Positions 42,584 through 51,502 of a stretch of 64,000 nucleotides of DNA are shown here, one piece after another. Made by a program: the position numbers and the translations under genes. Source of the DNA: JAILLW01 sp045640525 (lineage in GTDB: Bacteria > Bacillota > Clostridia > Lachnospirales > Lachnospiraceae); contig JAZUFE010000019.1 of NCBI GenBank assembly GCA_045640525.1, positions 3,340-67,339 of the forward strand, in the 5' to 3' direction. Every line of letters begins with the position of its first letter. Position 1 is the stretch's first letter. The notes beneath the pieces are model-generated. The model worked only from the letters and a program-made list of their open reading frames with translations, did not search any database and had not been told where the DNA came from.

Positions 42584-43265
42584 AATACTTATTGTAGAAG
42601 ATGAAGAGGCTATTGCAGAATTGGAAAAGGACTATCTTGAACTCAGCGATTTCGAGGTAGTAATCAAGAATAACGGCGAAGACGGACTTAAAGCAGCATT
42701 GGAAGAAAACTATAACTTAATAGTTCTTGACTTGATGTTGCCCGGGATAGACGGATTCGAAATTTGCAAGCAGGTACGCGAAAAGAAAAATATACCGATA
42801 ATCATGGTATCTGCCAAAAAGGAAGATATTGACAAGATACGCGGTTTGGGACTCGGAGCCGATGACTACATGACCAAACCTTTTAGTCCGAGTGAACTTG
42901 TGGCCAGAGTCAAGGCACACCTTGCAAGATATGAAAGGCTTGTTTCAACGGCAGGTCCTGCCAACGATATTGTTGAGATTCGCGGGATAAAAATAGACAA
43001 GACCGCAAGACGCGTATGGGTCGACGGAGAAGAGAAAGCCTTCACCGGAAAGGAATTCGACCTTCTTACATTTCTTGCCGAACATCCAAATCATGTATTT
43101 ACCAAAGAGGAACTTTTCCGTGAAATTTGGGATATGGAATCTTTCGGTGATATAGCGACCGTAACGGTTCATATCAAAAAAATCAGAGAAAAGGTCGAAT
43201 TTGACAGCGCCAATCCTCAATATATAGAAACTATTTGGGGCGTAGGATACCGCTTCAAGGTATAA
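42576..43265 (+). CDS. OmpR-family response regulator
   Basis: A 229-residue DNA-binding regulator with a receiver domain (ILIVEDEE, acceptor Asp in LIVLDLMLPG near residue 52, Lys in DDYMTKPFSP near 101) and a winged-helix output domain (GKEFDLLTFLAEHPNHVFT and TVHIKKIREKVE). The chosen ATG at 42576 has AAAGGA 9 bases before it, inside the kinase gene end, so translation is coupled. Its targets are unknown. Confidence 0.92.
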   Translation: MSKILIVEDEEAIAELEKDYLELSDFEVVIKNNGEDGLKAALEENYNLIVLDLMLPGIDGFEICKQVREKKNIPIIMVSAKKEDIDKIRGLGLGADDYMTKPFSPSELVARVKAHLARYERLVSTAGPANDIVEIRGIKIDKTARRVWVDGEEKAFTGKEFDLLTFLAEHPNHVFTKEELFREIWDMESFGDIATVTVHIKKIREKVEFDSANPQYIETIWGVGYRFKV

Positions 43266-43311
43266 GAACTGCTTTTGGAGTGTGGGCTATAGATTCAAGG
43301 TGTGATTTCAC

Positions 43312-44517
43312 ATGAGCGAAAGAACAATTTTTCATATAGATGTTAACAGTGCCTTCCTTTCTTGGGAGGCCGTTGAAAATCTCAAAAACGGCGGTACGGA
43401 AGATTATCGCGAGGGATTGTATGCGGTAGGTGGCGATATCGAAACCCGCCATGGTATTATTGTTGCCAAATCCATCAAAACCAAGCCTTACGGAATTACG
43501 ACCGGCGAACCTGTGGTTAACGCTCTTAAAAAGTGTCCCAATTTAAAGCTTATTCCTCCTCACCACGAAATTTATTCCAAATATTCCAAAGCCTTTATCA
43601 ATATTCTGACTCAGTATTCCGATTCTATCGAACAATTCAGTATAGATGAGGCTTTCGTTGATATGTCCGGAACAGCGCTTTTATTCGGAGAACCTGTGAC
43701 TGCTGCTGACAGAATACGTAAACAAATCGAATCCGAACTTGGATTTACCGTTAATATCGGTGTTTCCTCAAATAAACTTCTTGCCAAAATGGCTTCGGAC
43801 TTTACCAAACCGAATCGTACACACACCCTTTTTCCGGAAGAAGTGCCTTCCAAAATGTGGCCTCTTCCCGTTCAGGATCTATTCTTTGTGGGTAAAAATT
43901 CCGCAGCCAAGCTCAATTCGATAGGCATCAGAACAATCGGCGATTTGGCACACACTCATAAGGAACTGCTAAGTGCACACTTCAAAAAGCACGGCAATTA
44001 TATGTGGGAAGCAGCCAACGGAATCGATGATTCTCCTGTAGTTACCGAAAGGCCCGACGCTAAGGGCTATTCTCACGCAATTACCCTTCCGTACAATGTA
44101 ACGGATTCTGTCGAAGCCAAAAAGATATTGCGTGACTTAACCGAAAAAGTATGTAAACGCGTGCGAAAAGATGGAGTTAAAGCTCAAACCGTAACCGTAC
44201 AATTCAGATTCAACGATCTTACCAGATCAACGCATCAATGCAAATTGGATGCACCAACGTGCATAACAGATGAAATCTACGGATATGTATGCAAGCTGTT
44301 CGATGAAAAGTGGGACCAAACTCCGATAAGATTACTGGGTGTTCAAGCCGGAAATGTCACGGATGAAGATTCATTCCGACAGATGTCTTTGTTTGATAAT
44401 ACAAATTATGAGAAGCTTGAAAAACTGGATCATGCACTGGACGAAATAAATGCCCGCTTCGGCAAAGGCGCCGTTAAGCGAGCATCTAATCTACAGCATC
44501 AGGAGGAAGATTCCTAA
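43312..44517 (+). CDS. dinB: DNA polymerase IV (Y family)
   Basis: An error-prone translesion polymerase of 401 residues. The active-site motifs are IDVNSAFLSWEA near residue 8 and SIDEAFVDMSG near 110; GVSSNKLLAKMASDFTKPN follows near 144, then the thumb and little-finger regions. No beta-clamp motif was confirmed, though QMSLF near the C-terminus (about residue 365) fits the QLxLF clamp-binding form. No LexA box was identified upstream. Its end overlaps the convergent MATE gene by 32 bases. Confidence 0.93.
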   Translation: MSERTIFHIDVNSAFLSWEAVENLKNGGTEDYREGLYAVGGDIETRHGIIVAKSIKTKPYGITTGEPVVNALKKCPNLKLIPPHHEIYSKYSKAFINILTQYSDSIEQFSIDEAFVDMSGTALLFGEPVTAADRIRKQIESELGFTVNIGVSSNKLLAKMASDFTKPNRTHTLFPEEVPSKMWPLPVQDLFFVGKNSAAKLNSIGIRTIGDLAHTHKELLSAHFKKHGNYMWEAANGIDDSPVVTERPDAKGYSHAITLPYNVTDSVEAKKILRDLTEKVCKRVRKDGVKAQTVTVQFRFNDLTRSTHQCKLDAPTCITDEIYGYVCKLFDEKWDQTPIRLLGVQAGNVTDEDSFRQMSLFDNTNYEKLEKLDHALDEINARFGKGAVKRASNLQHQEEDS

Positions 44518-45841
44518 AAAACCTTACCGTAAAAGGTATACAAAGAACACTTCCTATTACATCCGCAACGGCTTGGGAAACCTGAATTCCCCATAATCCG
44601 AAAAACGGTGTCAGTATCAAAATAACCGGAATAAAGCACAGTCCGCTTCGCAAAGATGACAGTAATGAAGCTTCTTTATTCTGACCGGTACTTTGAAACA
44701 TCATATTATTTGTCAGAGTAAACGGCATAAACAGCAGTGACGCACACTGATATCTCATGGCCGGTATCCCTATCCTAATTACCTCCATATCATCTCTGAA
44801 GAAGGCTATTATCGGCGAAGCAAAGATAAAGGCAACCACAGCAACAATACTAAGCAATATTGTTCCGAAATACCATGTGAAGAAAAATCCTCTTTTCACT
44901 CTGGAATACTTCTTGGCACCATAGTTAAATCCTGCAACAGGTTGATAGCCCTGACCTATTCCCAATCCGGCACTGAATACGAAATTGGCCACACGGGCTA
45001 CAATACTCATGGCAGCAATTGCCGCATCTCCGAAAGGACCTGCCATATGATTCAAGACCATAACGGAAACACTTCCAAGACCCTGCCTTATCAGGCTCGG
45101 TAAACCTGTCTTTAGTATCAGCAACACATCCGAAAAATTTCGTGTAATATATTTAATCCTAAACTGAGTAATCGTTTTCTTGGAAATATACATATACAAG
45201 AGAATAAATGCGCTTACATACTGTGAAATCGTCGTAGCAATTCCGGCACCTTCTATTCCCATACCGAATTTAATAATAAACAGGGCATCCAAACCTATAT
45301 TGAGCAATCCGCCGGATACCAGACCAACCATTGCGAAAACGGCTCTTCCTTCATATCGCAATATGTTGTTCATTACACAACTGCTTACCATAGCCGGTGC
45401 TGCTGCCAAAATACAGATTGCATACGTTCTGGCATATGGAAGAATTGTTTCCGTACTTCCGAGTAATTTTACCAACGGATTAACAAACAAAATTCCAAAG
45501 AGCGAAAACAACAATCCTACCGATAAAGATATAAAGAAACTCGTCGATCCGAAGGTATTGGCTCTTTTTGAATCCTTAGCTCCCAAAGCTCGTCCGATAA
45601 TTGAACCCGAACCGTGTCCGAGCATGAATCCCACGGCTTGAAGAATTGCCATCAATCCGAAAACAACACCCGTTGCACCGCTGGCCGAAGTACCTAATCT
45701 TCCGACAAAGTATGTATCTGCCATATTATATATGTTTGTAACCATCATACTGAGCGTCGTCGGAAGCGCCAGTTTCAAAATAAGCGATTCGACCGGTTCA
45801 CGGGTCATTTTATCAAATTGTGATGTATATTTTTGACTCAT
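44486..45841 (-). CDS. MATE family efflux transporter
   Basis: A 451-residue membrane protein with about 12 spans and the MATE fold, exporting drugs or metabolites with Na+ or H+. The N-terminal MTREPVESLILKLALPTTLSMM and the repeated pattern in the second half (GLPSLIRQGLGSVSVMVLNHM) are typical. The gene is divergent from the GNAT gene with 60 bases between. On its strand TATAAT ends 7 bases before the ATG and no ribosome binding site is seen, so the mRNA may be leaderless. The 3' end overlaps dinB by 32 bases. Confidence 0.9.
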   Translation of the reverse strand: MSQKYTSQFDKMTREPVESLILKLALPTTLSMMVTNIYNMADTYFVGRLGTSASGATGVVFGLMAILQAVGFMLGHGSGSIIGRALGAKDSKRANTFGSTSFFISLSVGLLFSLFGILFVNPLVKLLGSTETILPYARTYAICILAAAPAMVSSCVMNNILRYEGRAVFAMVGLVSGGLLNIGLDALFIIKFGMGIEGAGIATTISQYVSAFILLYMYISKKTITQFRIKYITRNFSDVLLILKTGLPSLIRQGLGSVSVMVLNHMAGPFGDAAIAAMSIVARVANFVFSAGLGIGQGYQPVAGFNYGAKKYSRVKRGFFFTWYFGTILLSIVAVVAFIFASPIIAFFRDDMEVIRIGIPAMRYQCASLLFMPFTLTNNMMFQSTGQNKEASLLSSLRSGLCFIPVILILTPFFGLWGIQVSQAVADVIGSVLCIPFTVRFFRNLPPDAVD

Positions 45842-45848
45842 GAGGGAT

Positions 45849-45894
45849 ATTATATCACAATACTAATGAAAAAAAAGCTTAAACACAGTATACT
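45849..45894. promoter_or_regulatory. Divergent -10 boxes for MATE and GNAT genes
   Basis: Minus-strand TATAAT at 45849-45854 lies 7 bases before the MATE ATG; plus-strand TATACT at 45889-45894 lies 7 bases before the GNAT ATG. Both -35 regions are weak. The positions predict start sites at or next to the initiation codons. Confidence 0.5.
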
Positions 45895-45901
45895 ATTTTA
45901 C

Positions 45902-46357
45902 ATGGACACACTTAATTTAAGAAAAGCTACAATTGAAGATTGCGATACTCTATTTCAGTGGACCAATGACCCTGTAACCAGGAAACAGTCATTTTCAACC
46001 GATCCCATACCTTATGACACACATGTTGAATGGTTGACCAAGAAGCTGGCCAATGCCGATTCATATCTTTACATTCTTGAAGTTGAAGGCGAGCCTTCCG
46101 GCACCGTCAGAGTTGATTCCGACAAAGATATAGGTATCATAAGCTTTTCGGTTGCTCCTCAAAAGAGAGGACACGGACTCGGCATTGCATTGTTGTCTAT
46201 GGTCAAAGACGCCGTTTTGCGGGACGCACCAAATGTTGCAATATTAAAAGGAGAAGTCAAATTTGATAACTTCTCCTCTCAAAAATGTTTTGAATATCTT
46301 GGATATGCCAAAAACGAAACCGATTCTTATATAGAATATACTTTATCCATAAAGTAG
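45902..46357 (+). CDS. GNAT family N-acetyltransferase
   Basis: A 151-residue acetyl-CoA-dependent acetyltransferase with the RimJ/RimL-like opening LRKATIEDCDTLFQWTND and the acetyl-CoA loop QKRGHGLGIALLS near residue 88. The start at 45902 is chosen because earlier codons (from 45833) run into the MATE gene and do not fit the fold; no ribosome binding site precedes it. The substrate (amino acid, sugar nucleotide or protein N-terminus) is unknown. Its stop directly abuts the convergent GH5 stop. Confidence 0.82.
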   Translation: MDTLNLRKATIEDCDTLFQWTNDPVTRKQSFSTDPIPYDTHVEWLTKKLANADSYLYILEVEGEPSGTVRVDSDKDIGIISFSVAPQKRGHGLGIALLSMVKDAVLRDAPNVAILKGEVKFDNFSSQKCFEYLGYAKNETDSYIEYTLSIK

Positions 46358-47572
46358 TTATTCGCAAACAGCGTTTTCAATCAATGCATCCGCTGTTTTC
46401 TTGGAATACCATTCAAGAGTTCTTCTGTTGAATATTCCGAACGTTTCTCCCATGGAATGGTCTCCGTTATCCCACCAGATACACTTGAATCCGTACTCAT
46501 TAATCGTGCTCATAAAATCATGAATCCACTTAACAACGTCATCTTCGTTATTCTTATACATAGCACCGAATTCCGTAATAATGACCGGAATTCCCTTATC
46601 ATAGAAGTTTTCTTTCAGTTCCTTAACCTGAGATTGAATATCTCCGATTTTAGAACCATCCCAAACACTATAATTTCCTGCCGGTTTGTAGCAGAATAAG
46701 TATGGCGTGTACATATGCACCGATACAATAATATGGCTGTCATTTGGAACTACCAATCCGCGAATTCCCGCTGAAGCTGCCATATTTCCGTATGTACATA
46801 CTATCAAATATCTGGATTGATTATTACCTCCCGAATTTCTGACAGTATCTACGAAGGCCTGATTCAGACGATTAACAACCTCTCTTTCGGAAGCAGTTCC
46901 TCCGTTCCACTCCTGCGGTGAGCCGACGGTTCTTGGTTCATTCATACCTTCAAAAATCAAGCGCTCATCATAATCCTTGAATCTTTCTGCAACCTGCTCC
47001 CAAATTCTTGTTAACTCTTTGGTAACCTCTTCTTCTTTATCCTCTTGAGGAATCAGCCAGTAATTTGGTTCGTGATGAGTATCGATAATGACAAACATAC
47101 CATCATCGTAAGCATATTTGACAACTTCTTCCACTCTGTCCATCCAAGCCGGATCGATTGTATATTCGGAATCAATCATGTGCTCGGCAAATGTAATGGG
47201 GATTCTGATTGTGTTGAAACCTTCTTCTTCGATTTTGGCAATCATTTCATGAGTTGTTTTGGGATTTCCCCAATACGTTTCACTGTTCAGAGAGTTTCCC
47301 ACACCATGCGCATCAAGTGAATTGCCCAAATTCCAACCTACATTTATCTTCGCAACAAATTCCTGTGCCTGTGTGCCTTCAAATGTTGAAACCGTCTTGG
47401 CTTCCAAAGCAGATTCTTCTGCCTTGGATTTCTCTTCGGCTTTTGAAACGGCTTCCTCCGCCACTTTCAGATTCTTCTTACCGACGGCACCCTCATTAAG
47501 CGAACTTTGGGCACATCCTATTGTCATAGTCAAAATCGAAAATGTAAGCAAAAAACTCAATATCTTTTTCAT
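46358..47572 (-). CDS. GH5 endoglucanase, lipoprotein
   Basis: A 404-residue cell-surface beta-glucanase. Signal peptide with lipobox TIGC anchors it to the outer face of the membrane; an Ala/Glu/Ser-rich linker (about 30-65) joins the catalytic domain. Family 5 landmarks: NVGWNLGNSLDAHG, the acid/base Glu in IFEGMNEPR, and the nucleophile Glu in PVIITEFGAM. It cuts internal beta-1,4 linkages in cellulose or mixed-linkage glucan. The longest frame opens with TTG; the in-frame ATG two codons later (47572) is used. It follows ahcY by 13 bases. Confidence 0.9.
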   Translation of the reverse strand: MKKILSFLLTFSILTMTIGCAQSSLNEGAVGKKNLKVAEEAVSKAEEKSKAEESALEAKTVSTFEGTQAQEFVAKINVGWNLGNSLDAHGVGNSLNSETYWGNPKTTHEMIAKIEEEGFNTIRIPITFAEHMIDSEYTIDPAWMDRVEEVVKYAYDDGMFVIIDTHHEPNYWLIPQEDKEEEVTKELTRIWEQVAERFKDYDERLIFEGMNEPRTVGSPQEWNGGTASEREVVNRLNQAFVDTVRNSGGNNQSRYLIVCTYGNMAASAGIRGLVVPNDSHIIVSVHMYTPYLFCYKPAGNYSVWDGSKIGDIQSQVKELKENFYDKGIPVIITEFGAMYKNNEDDVVKWIHDFMSTINEYGFKCIWWDNGDHSMGETFGIFNRRTLEWYSKKTADALIENAVCE

Positions 47573-47585
47573 ATTCAATCTTTAC

Positions 47586-48839
47586 CTACTGTTCAATGTT
47601 ATAGCTATGCAAATACTTTTCCTGCTCCGGAGTTAACACATCTATCTCTTTTCCCAGGAAGCGAAGCTTTCTTATAGCCACATCGTTATCAACTTCTTTG
47701 GGAACATCAATTAATTTTTCTTTAAGCTCACTTCCGTGTTCTACCAAATACTTGGCTGAAAGTGCCTGAATAGCAAAACTCATATCCATAATTTCCGCAG
47801 GATGTCCGTCTCCGCAGGCAAGATTAACGAGTCTTCCTTCTCCCAAAACAAATATCCACTGACCTGTAGGGAGTTTATAGCCCATAATATTCTTTCTTTG
47901 CTCACGTGTTTCTACAGCATTGGCTTTAAGCCAAGCCATATCTATTTCACAATCAAAGTGTCCGGCATTACACAAAATAGCGCCTTCTTTCATAACCGCA
48001 AAGTCCTCTTGGTCGATTACACCGTCACAACCTGTTACTGTAACGAAGAAATCACCGATTTTGGCAGCTTCATTCATGGGCATTACATCAAATCCATCCA
48101 TAACGGCTTCTATAGCCTTAATAGGATCAACTTCCGTAACAACTACTCTTGCGCCAAGGCCTTTCGCTCTCATGGCTGTGCCCTTTCCACACCAACCGTA
48201 ACCTGCAACTACAACTATCTTTCCTGCCACAATAAGGTTGGTTGTACGGTTGATTCCATCCCAAACGGATTGACCTGTTCCATACCTGTTATCAAAGAAA
48301 TGCTTACAATCGGCATTATTTACACGCACCATGGGGAATGCAAGTTTACCTGCCTTATTCATGGCTTCCAGTCTGATAATTCCTGTTGTTGTTTCTTCAC
48401 ATCCTCCGATAATATTCGGAATAAGCTCCGGCATATGGTTATGAATCATATTAACCAAATCTCCGCCGTCATCAATAATGATATTCGGACCACATTCAAG
48501 AGTATGCTTGATATGCATATCATATTCTTCCGGAGTCGAATCATACCAGGCATGAACCTCAAGTCCTGCCTTTACCAATGCAGCAGCCACATCATCCTGA
48601 GTAGATAAAGGATTTGATCCCGTAACATACATTTGAGCGCCACCTGCTGCCAATACCAAACAAAGATATCCTGTTTTAGCCTCCAGATGTACAGATAATG
48701 CTATTTTCTTACCCGTAAAAGGCTTGGTTTTAGTAAATTCTTCTTCCAAAGTTCTTAAAAGATCACAATTTCTTTTAACCCACTCCAGCTTTCTTTCTCC
48801 TGATTCGGCGAGATTAATATCTCTGATTTCACTTGCCAT
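47586..48839 (-). CDS. ahcY: S-adenosylhomocysteine hydrolase
   Basis: Splits S-adenosylhomocysteine to adenosine and homocysteine with bound NAD+, removing the product inhibitor of methyltransferases. The 417-residue protein has the NAD fold VVAGYGWCGKGTAMRAKGLG near residue 210 and substrate motifs NNADCKHFFDNRYGTGQS near 175-195 and NAGHFDCEID near 285. It is the shorter form without the insertion of longer eukaryotic or proteobacterial enzymes. The ATG has an AGGAGG site. A hairpin (48886-48912) lies 46 bases upstream. Confidence 0.95.
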   Translation of the reverse strand: MASEIRDINLAESGERKLEWVKRNCDLLRTLEEEFTKTKPFTGKKIALSVHLEAKTGYLCLVLAAGGAQMYVTGSNPLSTQDDVAAALVKAGLEVHAWYDSTPEEYDMHIKHTLECGPNIIIDDGGDLVNMIHNHMPELIPNIIGGCEETTTGIIRLEAMNKAGKLAFPMVRVNNADCKHFFDNRYGTGQSVWDGINRTTNLIVAGKIVVVAGYGWCGKGTAMRAKGLGARVVVTEVDPIKAIEAVMDGFDVMPMNEAAKIGDFFVTVTGCDGVIDQEDFAVMKEGAILCNAGHFDCEIDMAWLKANAVETREQRKNIMGYKLPTGQWIFVLGEGRLVNLACGDGHPAEIMDMSFAIQALSAKYLVEHGSELKEKLIDVPKEVDNDVAIRKLRFLGKEIDVLTPEQEKYLHSYNIEQ

Positions 48840-48885
48840 AATTTTCCTCCTTATGAAATTAAAGTTTCGCCGAATTTTTATTATT

Positions 48886-48912
48886 GTGATGGTCGGACCT
48901 ACCTATCATCAC
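48886..48912 (-). promoter_or_regulatory. Hairpin upstream of ahcY
   Basis: GTGATG and CATCAC arms, with GGT/ACC pairing inside and a small bulge, between the 118-residue membrane protein and ahcY. There is no T-run. It could be a processing site or part of a leader. It does not match the SAH riboswitch layout as I know it. Confidence 0.3.
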
Positions 48913-48919
48913 ATATTTG

Positions 48920-49276
48920 CTATGCTTGTGCTGTGTCAACTTCGTGTGCATCGCAATGTGAAGCGTGAAATTGCGCAAGCATCTGAGCATCACAGCTTGA
49001 AGCATGTTCTATCTTAAGATTGAACATGTCACTGGTTTTTTTGAAGGCCACATGCTCCTCCCGAAGCTGTTTGGCCATCCAGTCATTACCTCTGTCATCC
49101 TTTAGTGCCAATGTTCCCTTAATTCCTGCTCTACGATAAACAGATTCTGTCAGGATTTGTTGAGATTGCAATTTTTTTGGAAAAGGTGTGGTCTCTTTTG
49201 ATTTCTTAACGATTCTTGAAATAAAAAATGCTATAAATACCACCCATATTATTGAAATCAATATTTCCGGATTCAT
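48920..49276 (-). CDS. Single-span membrane protein next to SPFH gene
   Basis: A 118-residue protein with an N-terminal membrane span (ILISIIWVVFIAFFISRIV, residues about 5-23) and a cytosolic tail. The last 30 residues include an imperfect internal duplication, EHASSCDAQM and FHASHCDAHE. No family is recognised. It starts 16 bases after the SPFH gene, so it could be a partner of that protein, as small membrane proteins (NfeD-like) often are, though this one does not resemble NfeD. Confidence 0.6.
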   Translation of the reverse strand: MNPEILISIIWVVFIAFFISRIVKKSKETTPFPKKLQSQQILTESVYRRAGIKGTLALKDDRGNDWMAKQLREEHVAFKKTSDMFNLKIEHASSCDAQMLAQFHASHCDAHEVDTAQA

Positions 49277-49292
49277 AGTAAGCCTTTCAATT

Positions 49293-50180
49293 TTACTTAA
49301 TTACTTCCTTAACGGCAGCTATTGTACCTGCAAGATTTGCTATATCCGAAGGAACAACTATCTTGGTTGCCTGTCCGTTAGCCATATCTTTCGCTGTTTC
49401 AAATGACTGAAGCTTTAAATACTTTTCAGACGGATCGGCTTCATTGATAAGCTTAATTCCCTCTGCTCTTGCTTTTTGAACCGCAAGCAGCGCTTCGGCC
49501 TCACCTTGAGCTTCTCTGATTCTTTGTTCCTTGACGGCATCAGCACGTAAAATTGCAGCTTCCTTCTCACCTTCTGCAAGAGTAATTGCCGACTGTTTCT
49601 TACCTTCCGCTGTCAAAATAGCTTCTCTCTTTTCACGTTCTGCTCTCATCTGCTTTTCCATTGCGTCCTGAATTGAACGTGGAGGCTGAATATTTTTAAC
49701 TTCTACTCTGTTAACCTTGATACCCCACTTATCGGTAGCTTCATCCAAAATTGATGTAATCTGTCCGTTAATGCTGTCACGGCTTGTCAGAGTTTCGTCC
49801 AACGTCATTGAACCGATAATATTTCTAAGAGTTGTTGCCGATAGGTTTTCAATGGCAGCAATAGGACGTTCAACACCGTAAGAAAACAACTTGGCATCAA
49901 AAACCTCAAAGAACACTACAGAATCAACCATCATTGTTACATTGTCTTTGGTAATAACCGGTTGAGGTTCAAAATCCGCCACCTGCTCTTTCAGCGAAAC
50001 TTTCTTGGCAATTCTATAAACTATGGGTACTCTGAAGTGAATTCCTGCCAACCATGTTGTATGGTATTTACCAAGAAATTCTATAACCCATGCGTTTGCC
50101 TGAGGTACGACTCTGATAGAACAACATAACAGAATAATAATCAAAACAATAATAATTAATACCACAAAACCTGAATTCAT
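49293..50180 (-). CDS. SPFH/stomatin-like membrane protein
   Basis: A 295-residue prohibitin/stomatin family protein that forms scaffold oligomers at the membrane. It has an N-terminal span (VVLIIIVLIIILLCCSI, about 5-21), the SPFH domain (about 25-190 with NALLSATTLRNIIGSMTLDE-like region) and a coiled coil rich in Ala and Glu (residues 180-250: AEGKKQSAITLAEGEKEAAI). The ATG at 50180 with an AGGAGG site is preferred over the frame start at 50201. It lies 17 bases after the amidohydrolase gene. Confidence 0.88.
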   Translation of the reverse strand: MNSGFVVLIIIVLIIILLCCSIRVVPQANAWVIEFLGKYHTTWLAGIHFRVPIVYRIAKKVSLKEQVADFEPQPVITKDNVTMMVDSVVFFEVFDAKLFSYGVERPIAAIENLSATTLRNIIGSMTLDETLTSRDSINGQITSILDEATDKWGIKVNRVEVKNIQPPRSIQDAMEKQMRAEREKREAILTAEGKKQSAITLAEGEKEAAILRADAVKEQRIREAQGEAEALLAVQKARAEGIKLINEADPSEKYLKLQSFETAKDMANGQATKIVVPSDIANLAGTIAAVKEVIK

Positions 50181-50197
50181 ATTTCTTCCTCCTAAAA

Positions 50198-51502
50198 TCA
50201 ATATTCTTTCTTATCCAATTCCATTCTTGAAATTATCTCATTTACCTTCTTGTATACCAATTCCTCATCCATAGTCAGCACTTTTCGATTCTGCATCGTT
50301 ATCTTACCGTTAATAATAACCGTATCTACTTCAGAACCGTTAGCCGAATAACTTAAGCCTGCCAGCAGATTGTTCTTTGGCATTAATGAAGGATTCTTTA
50401 AATCCAAAACGGCAATATCTGCCTTCTTTCCTACTTCCAATGTGCCGATTTCTTTATCAAGACCAAGTGCTTTGGCACCGTTGACAGTTGCCATCCTAAA
50501 TACTTCCCGGGCACCGATACATTCGGGTGTTTTATGCGTACCCTTATGAATAAGAGCCATCAAACTCATCTCATGGAACATATTAAGTGAATTGTTTGAT
50601 GCTGCACCGTCAGTTCCAAGACACACATTAATTCCCTTCTTAATCATCTCCGGAACAGGTGCAAAACCATTACCGAGCTTCATGTTACTTGCCGGATTTG
50701 ATACCACAGATACCTTCTTCTTGGCAAGTATATCCATATCATCTTCATCGATCTGGACACAATGCGCTGCTATACAAGGAACATCGAATAATCCGTTATC
50801 ATCTGCCATCTTAATGGGTGAACAGCCGTATTTTTCTTTTGTACCTTCTATTTCACTTATGGATTCCGACAAATGAACATGTATGCCTATATTTTTCTTT
50901 TTCGCTTCATCCGAAACATGTCTGAAAAATCTGTCCGAACAAGTATACGGAGCGTGCGGACCCATCATAAAGGTTATTCTGTCGCAATCTTTACAAAATT
51001 CCATTTCAGCATATGTTTCATTGATTCTTCTGATTCCGCCTTCGTCTTCCGGGCCGTCTCCGACAAGTCCTCGTGAAATCACGGCTCTCATTCCGGATTC
51101 CTTAACGGCTTTGGTCGTTTGAAAAGGATTCATCATCATATCGTTGAAACAGGTAGTGCCCGACTTCATCATTTCGATAATTGCAAGGCAGGCTCCCCAA
51201 TAAGTATCCTCATCCGTCATCTTCTGTTCAATCGGATCAATTGTTCCGAAAAGCCAGTCCATAAAGCTCAAATCATCCGCCACATTACGCATGAAAGCCA
51301 TATAACTGTGTGTATGACAATTGATAAGTCCGGGAATTGCAAGCTTATCTTTTCCGTCAATAACTGTCTCTTCTATGAAATCTTTAGGTTTATCGCCTAT
51401 GCCGACTATTTTGTCCTTTTCGATAAAGATAGATGTTTCTTTAATGATATCTTTATCTTTTTCAAAAAGCACAGCCTGAATATTCTTCAATACTATTCCC
51501 AT
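50198..51502 (-). CDS. MTA/SAH deaminase-like amidohydrolase
   Basis: A 434-residue metal-dependent amidohydrolase of the TrzN/MtaD group, which deaminates 5'-methylthioadenosine, S-adenosylhomocysteine or 5'-deoxyadenosine. Metal ligands and motifs: GLINCHTHSYMAFMR, MGPHAPYTCS, IHVHLSES, AAHCVQID and LGTDGAASNNSLN. The presence of ahcY a few genes away fits a role in SAH/MTA salvage, but guanine or other deaminases share these motifs. The longest frame begins at 51592; the ATG at 51502, which overlaps the dehydrogenase stop by 10 bases, fits the family N-terminus. Confidence 0.85.
   Translation of the reverse strand: MGIVLKNIQAVLFEKDKDIIKETSIFIEKDKIVGIGDKPKDFIEETVIDGKDKLAIPGLINCHTHSYMAFMRNVADDLSFMDWLFGTIDPIEQKMTDEDTYWGACLAIIEMMKSGTTCFNDMMMNPFQTTKAVKESGMRAVISRGLVGDGPEDEGGIRRINETYAEMEFCKDCDRITFMMGPHAPYTCSDRFFRHVSDEAKKKNIGIHVHLSESISEIEGTKEKYGCSPIKMADDNGLFDVPCIAAHCVQIDEDDMDILAKKKVSVVSNPASNMKLGNGFAPVPEMIKKGINVCLGTDGAASNNSLNMFHEMSLMALIHKGTHKTPECIGAREVFRMATVNGAKALGLDKEIGTLEVGKKADIAVLDLKNPSLMPKNNLLAGLSYSANGSEVDTVIINGKITMQNRKVLTMDEELVYKKVNEIISRMELDKKEY

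Noticed and set aside
47802..48608. 268-codon plus-strand open frame
   Set aside because: It lies antisense within ahcY, with Cys/His/Ser-rich composition typical of a shadow frame.
48840..48919. SAH riboswitch in front of ahcY
   Set aside because: The 80-base gap has one small hairpin but not the conserved core and pseudoknot pattern that I would expect; it also follows a coding region closely.
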